DNA of 13,660 nt from Desulfobacterales bacterium (GCA_027061865.1 JAMOVZ010000005.1:1-13660); one strand, 5' to 3'. Counted from the stretch's first letter, positions 1-6,895 are shown. Notes: generated from the sequence alone by a model not told the origin. A program made the numbers and translations.

Positions 1-1
1 G

Positions 2-439
2 TTCCTGGCCACCGCCAAAGCCTTAGACCGAGAGATGGCCTTGCGCATAGAGCGCCACAAAAAGGAGCGCCCAAGCGATTGGGAGACCATAGAGGAACCG
101 CTAGATTTAGCCAACGTCCTTGCAGCTCTCGACCACGACCGTATTGTGGTAATAGTAGATTGCCTCACCCTGTGGTTAAACAATCTTCTTATGGAATATG
201 GAGATGACACAGAGGCCATAGAAAGGGACATTGTCCGGTTCCTTGATGCCTTGGAGGGGATAGAGAATTTGGTGGCAGTGCTTGTAAGCAATGAGGTGGG
301 GTCAGGGATAGTGCCAGAGAATCCATTGGCACGCAGGTTCAGGGACCTGGCTGGCAGCCTTAATCAGCGCGTGGCCTCCATTAGCAGAAAGGTCATAATG
401 GTATGGGCCGCTATCCCCAGTATGATAAAAGATCAATAG
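2..439 (+). CDS. cobU: Adenosylcobinamide kinase / adenosylcobinamide-phosphate guanylyltransferase, 3' part
   Basis: This is the C-terminal part (about 145 residues) of a CobU/CobP-family enzyme. The family phosphorylates adenosylcobinamide and then transfers GMP from GTP, in the nucleotide-loop assembly branch of cobalamin synthesis in the cytoplasm. The frame is open to the left edge, and the N-terminal P-loop (normally GGxRSGKS) lies outside the window. Recognisable family blocks are the opening FLATAKALDREMALRIERH, then ERPSDWETIEEPLDL, VDCLTLWLNNLL, and VSNEVGSGIVPEN followed by RRFRDLAGSLNQRVA. CobU is usually about 180 residues, so only some 35-45 residues are missing. The ATG at 35 is an internal methionine, because homology continues upstream of it. 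The gene ends convergent with the SpmA-SpmB gene, 79 bases away. Family assignment is firm. Whether neighbouring off-window genes are cobalamin genes cannot be seen. Confidence 0.9.
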   Translation, partial: FLATAKALDREMALRIERHKKERPSDWETIEEPLDLANVLAALDHDRIVVIVDCLTLWLNNLLMEYGDDTEAIERDIVRFLDALEGIENLVAVLVSNEVGSGIVPENPLARRFRDLAGSLNQRVASISRKVIMVWAAIPSMIKDQ

Positions 440-518
440 GGCCCAGGCTTGCGTGCAACGGCCTCCTGCCAGGCGTTAAGAGCGATTGCGGGAATTCAAA
501 AAGTAAGGCTGGAATAGG

Positions 519-1814
519 CTAGAAAAGATATGAGCATGCAGCCACTGCCCCCATTATTCCTGCCAGATCCGCTGTGAGGGCCGCTGCCAAGGTGTGGCGC
601 AGGCGCCTTACCTGTACTGCTCCGAAGTAAACAGCTATCACGTAAAATGTGGTCTCTGTTGAGCCTTGAAGGGTTGATACTAAGTAGCCCACGTAACTGT
701 CAGGCCCAATGGAAGGGTCATTTATGAGAGAGGCCAGGATTCCATAGGCCCCTGAGCCTGATAGGGGCCTCAGCAGGGCCATGGGAAGCGCCTCTGCAGG
801 CAATCCGAGCTTGCTGGTCAGGGGCCCTAAGAAATTCACCATGAGATCCATTGCTCCACTTGCCCTTAGCATCCCTACTGCCACTAGAATTGCCACCAAA
901 TAAGGGATAATCTTTACTGCAACGTTAAAACCCTCCTTAGCCCCTTCAATAAAAACTTCATATACCCGCACCTTTCTCAAAAAACCAAAAAGGAGGAAGC
1001 CAAGCATAAGGCCTGGGATCACCCACGGCGAAATCTTTTTTCCCCATAGGACAGCAAGTGGGATCAAGGCCACCAGCCCCGCTATTGCCACGAGGCTAAT
1101 CCACATGGGATATGCCTTTGTATCGGATTCCACCTGGCCTGCTCCGGGAGCCTTCTCGGAAGAATCAGGGCCTTGCCTCAGGCCCGGGCCCTCCGGGGGG
1201 CGGTCTTTGCTGAAAAATCGTGCGTAGAATTTGGCGGAAATTATTGCCACAGTTGTGGAGCAAAGGGTAGCAAAGAGGGTAGTAGGGAGTATGCCAGCGG
1301 GGTCAGAGGAGCCGGCAGCAGCCCTGAGGGCAATTACTCCAGTGGGCAGCAGGGTAACGCTTGAGGTGTTGATTGCAAGAAAAAGTGCCATTGAATCTGT
1401 GGCAGTGCCGGGAGAGCCGTTTAGTTTGTCAAGCTCTTGCATGGCCCTAATGCCAAAGGGGGTCGCAGCATTGCCTAGGCCCATGGCATTTGCGGAAAGA
1501 TTCAGGATCATTGCCCCCATAGCGGGATGCTCTGGAGGCACAGCAGGGAAAAGCCTAACCATGATAGGCCGTATGAGGCGGGCGATTATTTTGAGAAGAC
1601 CGCCTGCCTCAGCCACCTTGACCAAACCCAAAAATAAGGTCATTACCCCAATGAGGCCAATTGCAAGCTCCACCGAGTCGGCGGCTGATTGGACCGTGGC
1701 CTTGGTGAGCGCCTCCATAGGGGAAGGGCTCCCGAATGCCGCATCCCAGCGTATCTGTCTCCAACCAGCCACTCCACAGGCTGCAGCCACTAAAAAGAAA
1801 AAGACTGTATTCAC
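519..1814 (-). CDS. SpmA-SpmB fusion, nucleoside-recognition (Gate) domain membrane protein
   Basis: This 431-residue, very hydrophobic inner-membrane protein has two halves. Residues 1-200 resemble SpmA, with the conserved block NLSANAMGLGNAATPFG at 105-121. Residues 233-431 resemble SpmB, with RPLSGSGAYGIL near 349 and GSTETTFYV at 384-392. A polar, proline- and glycine-rich linker at about 202-232 joins them. In Bacillus, spmA and spmB are separate genes linked to spore-core dehydration. In Gram-negative non-sporulating bacteria the fused form is common and its transport role is not settled. The start is GTG at 1814: no ATG, GTG or TTG lies just upstream in frame, and a purine-rich Shine-Dalgarno (AGGGGGT) sits about 6 bases before it. 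The gene is downstream of lon in the same direction, 237 bases away, and may have its own promoter there. Family assignment is secure; substrate is unknown. Confidence 0.85.
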   Translation of the reverse strand: MNTVFFFLVAAACGVAGWRQIRWDAAFGSPSPMEALTKATVQSAADSVELAIGLIGVMTLFLGLVKVAEAGGLLKIIARLIRPIMVRLFPAVPPEHPAMGAMILNLSANAMGLGNAATPFGIRAMQELDKLNGSPGTATDSMALFLAINTSSVTLLPTGVIALRAAAGSSDPAGILPTTLFATLCSTTVAIISAKFYARFFSKDRPPEGPGLRQGPDSSEKAPGAGQVESDTKAYPMWISLVAIAGLVALIPLAVLWGKKISPWVIPGLMLGFLLFGFLRKVRVYEVFIEGAKEGFNVAVKIIPYLVAILVAVGMLRASGAMDLMVNFLGPLTSKLGLPAEALPMALLRPLSGSGAYGILASLINDPSIGPDSYVGYLVSTLQGSTETTFYVIAVYFGAVQVRRLRHTLAAALTADLAGIMGAVAACSYLF

Positions 1815-1914
1815 CCTCTTACCCCCTGCCGATTCAGCCGTATTGAGGGCCGTCCTATCGATGGGGTCAATTTCTCCGTCCCCTTCCTCTCTATTCTATC
1901 CCCCCATCCCTGCC

Positions 1915-1934
1915 AAAAGCCCTGGAGGGCCTTT
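1915..1934 (-). terminator. Small GC hairpin with flanking A/T runs between lon and the SpmA-SpmB gene
   Basis: GCCC at 1919-1922 and GGGC at 1927-1930 form a short stem around TGGA. The stem has A4 on one side and T5 on the other, so it reads as a stem plus T-run on either strand. On the minus strand it could end lon transcription about 120 bases after the stop codon. The stem is only 4-5 pairs, so it is weak. It could equally be a leader hairpin of the downstream SpmA-SpmB gene. Confidence 0.35.
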
Positions 1935-1994
1935 TTAAGAGGAGCCCCGACCCTCAAATCGAGAACGCTGTTATTTTTGAAGGGCTGGGGGTAA

Positions 1995-2022
1995 ACTACA
2001 TGTGGGATAAGGGGGTTGTCAA
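1995..2022 (-). promoter_or_regulatory. Possible sigma70-like promoter for the SpmA-SpmB gene
   Basis: Read on the minus strand, a perfect -35 hexamer TTGACA (2017-2022) is followed after 16 bases by TGTAGT (1995-2000), which matches the -10 consensus at four of six positions. It lies just beyond the lon stop codon and would give a leader of about 170 bases before the GTG start at 1814. The -10 box is weak and no second line of evidence supports it. Confidence 0.3.
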
Positions 2023-2051
2023 CAAATGGGATGCCCCGGAGAGGGTATGGA

Positions 2052-4454
2052 TCAAGATTTGGACCTTTTCTTTTTGTTGGAAGAGGGCTTTGTGCGCGCC
2101 TTTTTGTGGTTAAGGCCCAGGGCGATTTCCAAGACCTCTTCCATGCGGCTTACTGGATGAAATTTGATCTGTTTTCGGATCTTTTCAGGGATTTCGTCCA
2201 GGTCCTTTTGATTGTCTTTGGGAAGGATGATTTCCTTTATCCCGCTTCTGCTTGCAGCAAGCACCTTCTCTTTTATGCCGCCTACAGGGAGCACAATACC
2301 ACGAAGCGTCACCTCACCTGTCATTGCTAGCCTCGGCTTGACGGATTTTCTTGTGAGCAAAGAGGCCAGGGCGGTTAGCATGGTCACTCCTGCCGAAGGC
2401 CCATCCTTGGGGATGGCGCCTGCAGGGACATGGATGTGGATGTCGTTTTTTTTATAAAAGTCAGGATCTATTCCGAGCTCATGGGCCCTGGAGCGAAGGT
2501 AGCTCAGGGCAGCCTGGGCAGATTCCTTCATCACATCTCCCAGCTGGCCCGTAAGGACCAGGGATTTTTCCCCTGGCATCATGGTGGCCTCAACAAACAA
2601 GATGTCCCCTCCGGTGGGGGTCCATGCAAGCCCCACCGCAATACCAGGCACCGATGTCCTCTCTGCCATATCATAGGTGTATTTAGGCTTGCCCAGATAT
2701 TGTTCAACTTCCTTTTCTGTCACCACAAAACGCCCTTTCTTACCCTCGGCCACCTCTCTTGCGATGGCCCGACAAATGGCTCCAATCTCCCTTTCCAAGT
2801 TTCTGAGGCCTGCTTCTCTAGTGTATTCTCGGATGATTTTCCTAAGGGCGGCTTTTCTGAATGCAACCTGCGAGCGTTTGAGCCCGTGCTCGGAGATCTG
2901 GCGGGGTATCAAAAACTTGGTCGCTATCTGGAGCTTTTCATCCTCTGTGTAACCCACTAGCTCCAGGATTTCCATCCTATCCCTTAAGGGGGCAGGGATG
3001 GGATCCAACTGGTTTGCTGTGGTGATGAACATGACTTTAGACAGATCGAATTCCAGTTCAAGATAGTGATCTGAAAAGGAATAATTCTGCTCTGGGTCCA
3101 GGACCTCTAGCAAGGCAGAGGAGGGGTCTCCGCGAAAATCCATCCCCAGCTTGTCCACCTCGTCTAGCATAAAGACTGGATTGTTGCTCTTGGCCTTTTT
3201 TAGGCCTTGGATGATGCGGCCTGGGAGGGCTCCCACATAGGTCCTTCTGTGACCCCGTATCTCGGCCTCGTCCCTGACCCCGCCAAGGGAGATACGGACA
3301 AACTTCCTGCCTATGGCCTCAGCAATCGCCCGCCCCAAGCTGGTCTTTCCAGTACCAGGGGGCCCCACGAAGCAGAGTATGGGGCCTTTGTGCTCTGGGT
3401 TCAGTTTCCTTACGGCCAGGTATTCCAGTATGCGGTTTTTGACTTTTTCAAGATTGTAATGATGCTTGTCCAGCACCTTCTTGGCATGCTGAATATCAAT
3501 GGTATCTTCAGTGGATTCAAGCCAGGGAAGGTCCAAGATCCAGTCAAGATAAGTTCTTGATACAGTATATTCAGGGGACATGGGGCTCATCTTGCTGAGC
3601 CGCTCAAGTTCCTTTTCAGCAACCTGGCGTACAGCATCAGGGAGTGCTTTCTTCTCCAGCCTCTCCTTGATGGACTGGATCTCCGGGGGCTCTTCTTTGT
3701 CAATGCCCAGCTCTTTCTGGATGGCCTTTAACTGCTCTCTCAAGTAGTACTCGCGCTGGCTCTTGTCTATGCCTTTTTTCACCTGTTCCTGTATCCTCTT
3801 GCCCATTTTTTGGAGCTCCAGCTCCTCGTTCAGGAACAGAATCAGTTTCTTCAACCTTTCCTTTACATCCAGGAGTTCCAGGATCTCCTGCTTTTTGTTT
3901 CGCTCCATATTAAGGGTTGAAATGATCATGTCAGCCAGGGGGCCCGGCTGGTCCACATTTCTGGACAGCTGTACCAATTCAGATGGAAGATGAGGAGAGA
4001 GGTCAACTATTTCCTTGAACAGGCCCCAAGTACTGGTCATCATGGCCTCTATCTCTTTGCCCGTGTGTTCGACATCCTGAAGGGGTGTGATACGCGCTAC
4101 CTGGTAAGGCTCTGTCGATAAAATTTCCTCGATCCTTACCCTCGATACCCCTTGGACCACTACTATCGTGCCTTCCTCTGTTTTGGTAAGCTTTAGAACC
4201 ACTCCTGCAGTACCAACGCGGTGTACTTCCGGCGGCTGCTTGTCAGTTGCCTCGGGATCCTTTATCATTGCCACCACCAGCAACCTGTCTGCCTGGAGCA
4301 CCTGGTCTACCATCTTCAAGTGCTCTTTATCTCTCACCATGAGAGGTATTACCATGCGCGGAAATATTACAGAGTCTCTTACCGGTAATATGGGCAAAAC
4401 TTCTGGAAGCTTTTGCTCTTTTTCTTCCATCTCTTTTACCTCTTCGTGTTCCAT
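2052..4454 (-). CDS. lon: Lon protease (LonA, ATP-dependent serine protease)
   Basis: This 800-residue protein has full LonA architecture. The N-terminal substrate-recognition domain (about 15-205) opens with LPEVLPILPVRDSVIFP and is followed by a helical linker. The AAA+ module has Walker A GPPGTGKT at 364-371, Walker B FMLDE with D431-E432, and a sensor-1 asparagine near 481. The C-terminal protease domain (about 600-780) carries the Ser-Lys dyad: S687 in KDGPSAG and K730 in GGIKEK, 43 residues apart as in E. coli Lon. It degrades misfolded and regulatory proteins in the cytoplasm. The ATG at 4454 has a good Shine-Dalgarno (AGGAGG) 12 bases upstream. The gene begins 20 bases after hsp20, so the two are probably cotranscribed. 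The last 17 residues form a lysine-rich tail beyond the usual protease-domain end. Identification is essentially certain. Confidence 0.98.
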   Translation of the reverse strand: MEHEEVKEMEEKEQKLPEVLPILPVRDSVIFPRMVIPLMVRDKEHLKMVDQVLQADRLLVVAMIKDPEATDKQPPEVHRVGTAGVVLKLTKTEEGTIVVVQGVSRVRIEEILSTEPYQVARITPLQDVEHTGKEIEAMMTSTWGLFKEIVDLSPHLPSELVQLSRNVDQPGPLADMIISTLNMERNKKQEILELLDVKERLKKLILFLNEELELQKMGKRIQEQVKKGIDKSQREYYLREQLKAIQKELGIDKEEPPEIQSIKERLEKKALPDAVRQVAEKELERLSKMSPMSPEYTVSRTYLDWILDLPWLESTEDTIDIQHAKKVLDKHHYNLEKVKNRILEYLAVRKLNPEHKGPILCFVGPPGTGKTSLGRAIAEAIGRKFVRISLGGVRDEAEIRGHRRTYVGALPGRIIQGLKKAKSNNPVFMLDEVDKLGMDFRGDPSSALLEVLDPEQNYSFSDHYLELEFDLSKVMFITTANQLDPIPAPLRDRMEILELVGYTEDEKLQIATKFLIPRQISEHGLKRSQVAFRKAALRKIIREYTREAGLRNLEREIGAICRAIAREVAEGKKGRFVVTEKEVEQYLGKPKYTYDMAERTSVPGIAVGLAWTPTGGDILFVEATMMPGEKSLVLTGQLGDVMKESAQAALSYLRSRAHELGIDPDFYKKNDIHIHVPAGAIPKDGPSAGVTMLTALASLLTRKSVKPRLAMTGEVTLRGIVLPVGGIKEKVLAASRSGIKEIILPKDNQKDLDEIPEKIRKQIKFHPVSRMEEVLEIALGLNHKKARTKPSSNKKKRSKS

Positions 4455-4474
4455 GTTTATTCGTGGCCTCCTGT

Positions 4475-4921
4475 TCAGGTCTTTATCTCTACTATCACGT
4501 CGCGCGCGATTGGTTTCTTTCTCAGTCTTATGGTTAAGATTCCATCTTCTAGCATTGCCTCAATATTTTGGGGATCTATCAAGGCGGGGATGCGGAAGAT
4601 GCGTTCAAAATCTCCGTAACCGATTTCGAGCTGATGATGCCTAACAGGGGTCTCTTTCGGGATATTCTGGCGCCTCACGCCCCGGACGCCGAGGAGCCTA
4701 TCGTGAAAAGAGACTTCAATGTCTTCCCTGGGCACACCTGCCACACTCACATAAACGAGCACCTCATCGGCGGTCTCATATATATCGGCCTCTGGTATCC
4801 ACTGGACTCCCGTGGTTGAAATAAGTGGCCTAGACAACCTCAACATGTCCTCCATCAACCTTTGCATGCGCCTTTCCAATGTGCCCAGGCTCTTGTCGAA
4901 CTTCACCTTTATGAGATACAT
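4475..4921 (-). CDS. Small heat shock protein, Hsp20/alpha-crystallin family
   Basis: This 148-residue ATP-independent holdase chaperone binds unfolding proteins in the cytoplasm. The alpha-crystallin domain spans about residues 40-135, starting at WIPEADIYET. It contains the core segment VYVSVAGVPREDIEVSF and the conserved end motif DGILTIRLRK (G-x-L type). The C-terminal tail contains VIVEI, which resembles the I-x-I motif that docks into neighbouring subunits in oligomers. Length is typical. The ATG at 4921 has an AAGG/AGGAG purine-rich site shortly upstream. The gene sits directly before lon with 20 bases between, linking holding and degradation of damaged proteins. I found no CIRCE element and no convincing sigma32 promoter upstream, so the heat-shock control mode is not visible. 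The only structure upstream is an inverted repeat at 4990-5008. Confidence 0.95.
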   Translation of the reverse strand: MYLIKVKFDKSLGTLERRMQRLMEDMLRLSRPLISTTGVQWIPEADIYETADEVLVYVSVAGVPREDIEVSFHDRLLGVRGVRRQNIPKETPVRHHQLEIGYGDFERIFRIPALIDPQNIEAMLEDGILTIRLRKKPIARDVIVEIKT

Positions 4922-4989
4922 AACCTTCTACTCCTGGCTCTTAATGCTGTTTTCCTCATCAAGTTACAATCAGCCGGTGCGGTTGACCC

Positions 4990-5008
4990 AGTTGTTGTTT
5001 GAACAACT
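4990..5008. repeat. Inverted repeat upstream of hsp20-lon (possible operator)
   Basis: AGTTGTT (4990-4996) and AACAACT (5002-5008) are exact inverted copies separated by five bases. A shifted reading gives GTTGTT-TG-AACAAC at 4994-5007. It lies 70-90 bases upstream of the hsp20 start and just after the stop codon of the acyltransferase gene. No T-run follows on either strand, so a terminator is less likely than a protein-binding site. No known operator was recognised. Confidence 0.35.
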
Positions 5009-5021
5009 TAATTATTTAAAG

Positions 5022-5738
5022 TTAAGCATTTTTTCTCTTGTTCCAAGGCCAATTCACGCCAAAATAGTCATCGCACCACTTGGAGGCCTCATTTAGAGAA
5101 TCTTCCAGCTTGCGGCGGAAGCCTTCTATCTCGCTGCGTGAGGCATCAGAATGAACCCAGATGGGTGGAGGATACTTGATTACAATTTTTGAAAATGGCT
5201 TAGGGATAAGGTTCCTATCCCATGAATTCAAACACCAGCAGCGATTTCCTCCCCATACAACAGGTATGATGGGGGCTTGGGCCTCTTTGGCAATTATCAC
5301 TGAGCCCACTTTGGCTACCCTGGGTGGACCCAAAGGGCCGTCCGCCAGCATGCCTGCGGTTCCACCCCTTTTTACTAGGGATATGAGCTCCCTCAAGGCC
5401 TCTTTACCACCCCTTGTGGAAGAGCCCCTTACATTTTTTGCCCCCGCCCACCTAGCTATCCTTGCTCCATACTCTCCATCCCTGCTTTGGCTTATCATTA
5501 CTGTAAGCCCACGGGGGGCCAGATGCCTCAATTGGTATGAGACACGCTGATGCCATGTGACGAAAACGGCTCTCCCTTCAGCCCGGTTAATGGCGGCCTC
5601 GGCCTCTTCCCTCCCTATGATTTCCACTTCACGGCATGAATAAAGAAGTGACTTGGCAAAAAACACCGCCAAAGGGGGAAGAAGTGAAAGCAGAATCGGC
5701 TCATACCATTTAAGGCCGTCTTTAGAAGGCTCGGTCAT
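5022..5738 (-). CDS. DUF374 family lysophospholipid-type acyltransferase
   Basis: This 238-residue protein belongs to the DUF374 branch of the lysophospholipid acyltransferase-like superfamily, often annotated beside lipid A or phospholipid genes. A hydrophobic N-terminal segment (about 13-34) probably anchors it to the inner membrane. Family motifs in order are VTWHQR (60-65, containing the proposed catalytic His), ISQSRDGEYGA (82-92), RGSSTRGGKEAL (104-115) and ADGPLGPPR (132-140). Length is normal for the family. The start ATG at 5738 has GGAG eight bases upstream. The gene is divergent from the tup operon and 100 bases upstream of hsp20 in the same direction, so read-through into hsp20-lon is possible. 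The acyl donor, acceptor and pathway cannot be told from sequence. Family call is strong, specific reaction unknown. Confidence 0.88.
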   Translation of the reverse strand: MTEPSKDGLKWYEPILLSLLPPLAVFFAKSLLYSCREVEIIGREEAEAAINRAEGRAVFVTWHQRVSYQLRHLAPRGLTVMISQSRDGEYGARIARWAGAKNVRGSSTRGGKEALRELISLVKRGGTAGMLADGPLGPPRVAKVGSVIIAKEAQAPIIPVVWGGNRCWCLNSWDRNLIPKPFSKIVIKYPPPIWVHSDASRSEIEGFRRKLEDSLNEASKWCDDYFGVNWPWNKRKNA

Positions 5739-5807
5739 CTTGGAGGCTCCTTAATCAGAGCAATACTAGCCAAAGGCTCTGGGCAATACAAGATGGAAAC
5801 TGTATCT

Positions 5808-5857
5808 TTTCAATTATTGCTTTTGATGTAAAAATAGGTAATTTTAAGTAATTGAAA
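5808..5857. repeat. 9-base inverted repeat in the divergent intergenic region
   Basis: TTTCAATTA (5808-5816) and TAATTGAAA (5849-5857) are exact inverted copies with 32 bases between. The core AATTGA recurs at 5895-5900, overlapping the -35 box of the tup promoter. The arms are AT-rich, so part of the match may be compositional. It could be a distal operator for the tup operon or for the divergent acyltransferase gene. Confidence 0.3.
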
Positions 5858-5882
5858 GTTATGCAATTCCCAAATTCTAAAA

Positions 5883-5939
5883 TCTAATAAAATGAATTGA
5901 CTGAATATTACTTTTTTACTACATATGTTTCTAATAAAA
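5883..5939 (+). repeat. Exact 10-base direct repeats flanking the tup promoter
   Basis: TCTAATAAAA occurs exactly at 5883-5892 and again at 5930-5939, start points 47 bases apart. The first copy ends four bases before the -35 box and the second covers the expected transcription start. A partial copy (TCTAAAA) precedes the first. This arrangement suits a repressor that bridges or blocks the promoter. The regulator encoded at the end of the same operon is the obvious candidate, but no binding data are available. Confidence 0.4.
5897..5925 (+). promoter_or_regulatory. Sigma70-like promoter of the tup operon
   Basis: TTGACT (5897-5902, five of six matches to consensus) is followed after exactly 17 bases by TACATA (5920-5925). 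Transcription would begin near 5932, giving a leader of about 40 bases before the tupA start at 5972. The region is markedly AT-rich compared with the flanking genes, as expected of a promoter region between divergent genes. Confidence 0.6.
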
Positions 5940-5956
5940 AACTGCAAGCATGTCTT

Positions 5957-5964
5957 GGGAGGAG
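5957..5964 (+). promoter_or_regulatory. Ribosome binding site fixing the tupA start
   Basis: GGGAGGAG ends seven bases before the ATG at 5972. It decides that start over the in-frame TTG at 5897, which coincides with the promoter -35 box and lacks such a site. The 5972 start also places the hydrophobic signal sequence exactly at the N-terminus. Confidence 0.75.
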
Positions 5965-5971
5965 AGTATTC

Positions 5972-6889
5972 ATGTTTTTTCGCGTGTTGATTTCAGTTTT
6001 TCTCGCTAGTTTGTTGGGATGGAGCGGTACTTCTTTTGGGGTTGGAAAATTTATGACTTTAAAGATGTCGACCACCACTAGTACAGAGAACTCAGGACTC
6101 CTGGATGTGCTCCTGCCCGAGTTCACAAAAAAGACAGGTATCAGGATTATGGTTTTTGCAAAGGGCACAGGGGCTGCCATCCATGATGGCATGGAGGGAA
6201 ATGTTGACTTAATCTTTGTGCATGCCAAAAAAAGGGAGGAGGAATTCGTGGCCAAAGGCTATGGGGCTTATCGCCTGGAGGTAATGTATAACGATTTTGT
6301 ATTGGTGGGCCCTTCTTCGGATCCTGCCGGGATCAGAGGCTTGAAGGATGTGGCAGAGGCCTTTAAGAGGATTGCCCTCAAAAAGGCCCTCTTTATCTCC
6401 AGGGGGGATCAAAGTGGCACACACATCAAAGAGCAGGAGATATGGCGGAAAACAGGGGTCAGGCTCAAGGAGCGCTCTGTAGTCATATTCAAGGGGGGGC
6501 GTAAAAAGGCCATACCTTTAACTCATCCAGAGGGTTTAGGGGAGTGGTACCTGTCAATAGGCCAGGGTATGGGTAAGACCCTTACCTTTGCGGAGGAAAA
6601 GCGGGCCTATACCCTCACCGATAGGGGAACTTATCTAAAGTTCAAGTTTGGGCGTGCCATAGGGCTGGCTTTGGAAATTCTGTGCCAAGGGGATCCCCGG
6701 CTCCACAATCCTTATGGTGTCATACCCCTCAACCCAAACCGCTTTCCCCATGTAAAGTTCGCCCAGGCAGAGCGCTTTGCCCGCTGGCTTGTCTCTCCTC
6801 AGGGGCAAGGGATTATAGGTTCTTACAAGATCGCAGGCCGCCAAGTGTTTTTTCCTGCCCATCCTTTTTCAGCCTCTATGGGAAGGTGA
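5972..6889 (+). CDS. tupA: Tungstate ABC transporter, substrate-binding protein
   Basis: This 305-residue periplasmic binding protein of the TupA/WtpA-like oxyanion group captures tungstate (possibly also molybdate) for import. Residues 1-23 form a signal peptide: MFFR followed by a hydrophobic stretch, with no lipobox cysteine. The mature part begins with the TupA ligand motif STTTSTENSGLL (33-44), whose TTTS is associated with tungstate binding. Further family blocks are RGDQSGTH (144-151), GEWYLSIGQGMG (190-201) and YTLTDRGTYLKF (213-224). The segment about 162-189, between the IW motif and GEWYLS, is long and basic (KGGRKKA) and looks like a small insertion relative to typical TupA. The start at 5972 is set by a strong Shine-Dalgarno and the signal peptide. 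It is the first gene of the operon, followed by tupB after six bases. Tungstate is favoured over molybdate by family; this is not proven. Confidence 0.92.
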   Translation: MFFRVLISVFLASLLGWSGTSFGVGKFMTLKMSTTTSTENSGLLDVLLPEFTKKTGIRIMVFAKGTGAAIHDGMEGNVDLIFVHAKKREEEFVAKGYGAYRLEVMYNDFVLVGPSSDPAGIRGLKDVAEAFKRIALKKALFISRGDQSGTHIKEQEIWRKTGVRLKERSVVIFKGGRKKAIPLTHPEGLGEWYLSIGQGMGKTLTFAEEKRAYTLTDRGTYLKFKFGRAIGLALEILCQGDPRLHNPYGVIPLNPNRFPHVKFAQAERFARWLVSPQGQGIIGSYKIAGRQVFFPAHPFSASMGR

Positions 6890-6895
6890 TGAGTA

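Noticed and set aside
440..518. Possible terminator between cobU and the SpmA-SpmB gene
   Set aside because: Only weak, bulged stems such as AACGGCC/GGCGTT were seen, with no T-run in the right place on either strand.
1231..1938. Long open frame (235 codons) on the plus strand opposite the SpmA-SpmB gene
   Set aside because: It lies antisense to a gene with clear family motifs, and its translation shows no recognisable domain and low-complexity composition.
2430..2960. Plus-strand open frame of 176 codons opposite lon
   Set aside because: It is entirely inside the conserved Lon coding region. The translation looks like noise and has no ribosome binding site.
4168..4644. Plus-strand open frame spanning the lon 5' end and the hsp20 3' end
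   Set aside because: It is Ser/Leu/Arg-rich antisense translation of two well-identified genes.
4922..5021. Search for CIRCE or a sigma32-type promoter before hsp20
   Set aside because: No TTAGCACTC-N9-GAGTGCTAA and no convincing CTTGAAA/CCCCAT pair was found on the minus strand.
5897..5971. Upstream TTG start extending tupA by 25 residues
   Set aside because: The TTG is the promoter -35 box itself, the extension would displace the signal peptide, and the ATG at 5972 has a near-perfect ribosome binding site.
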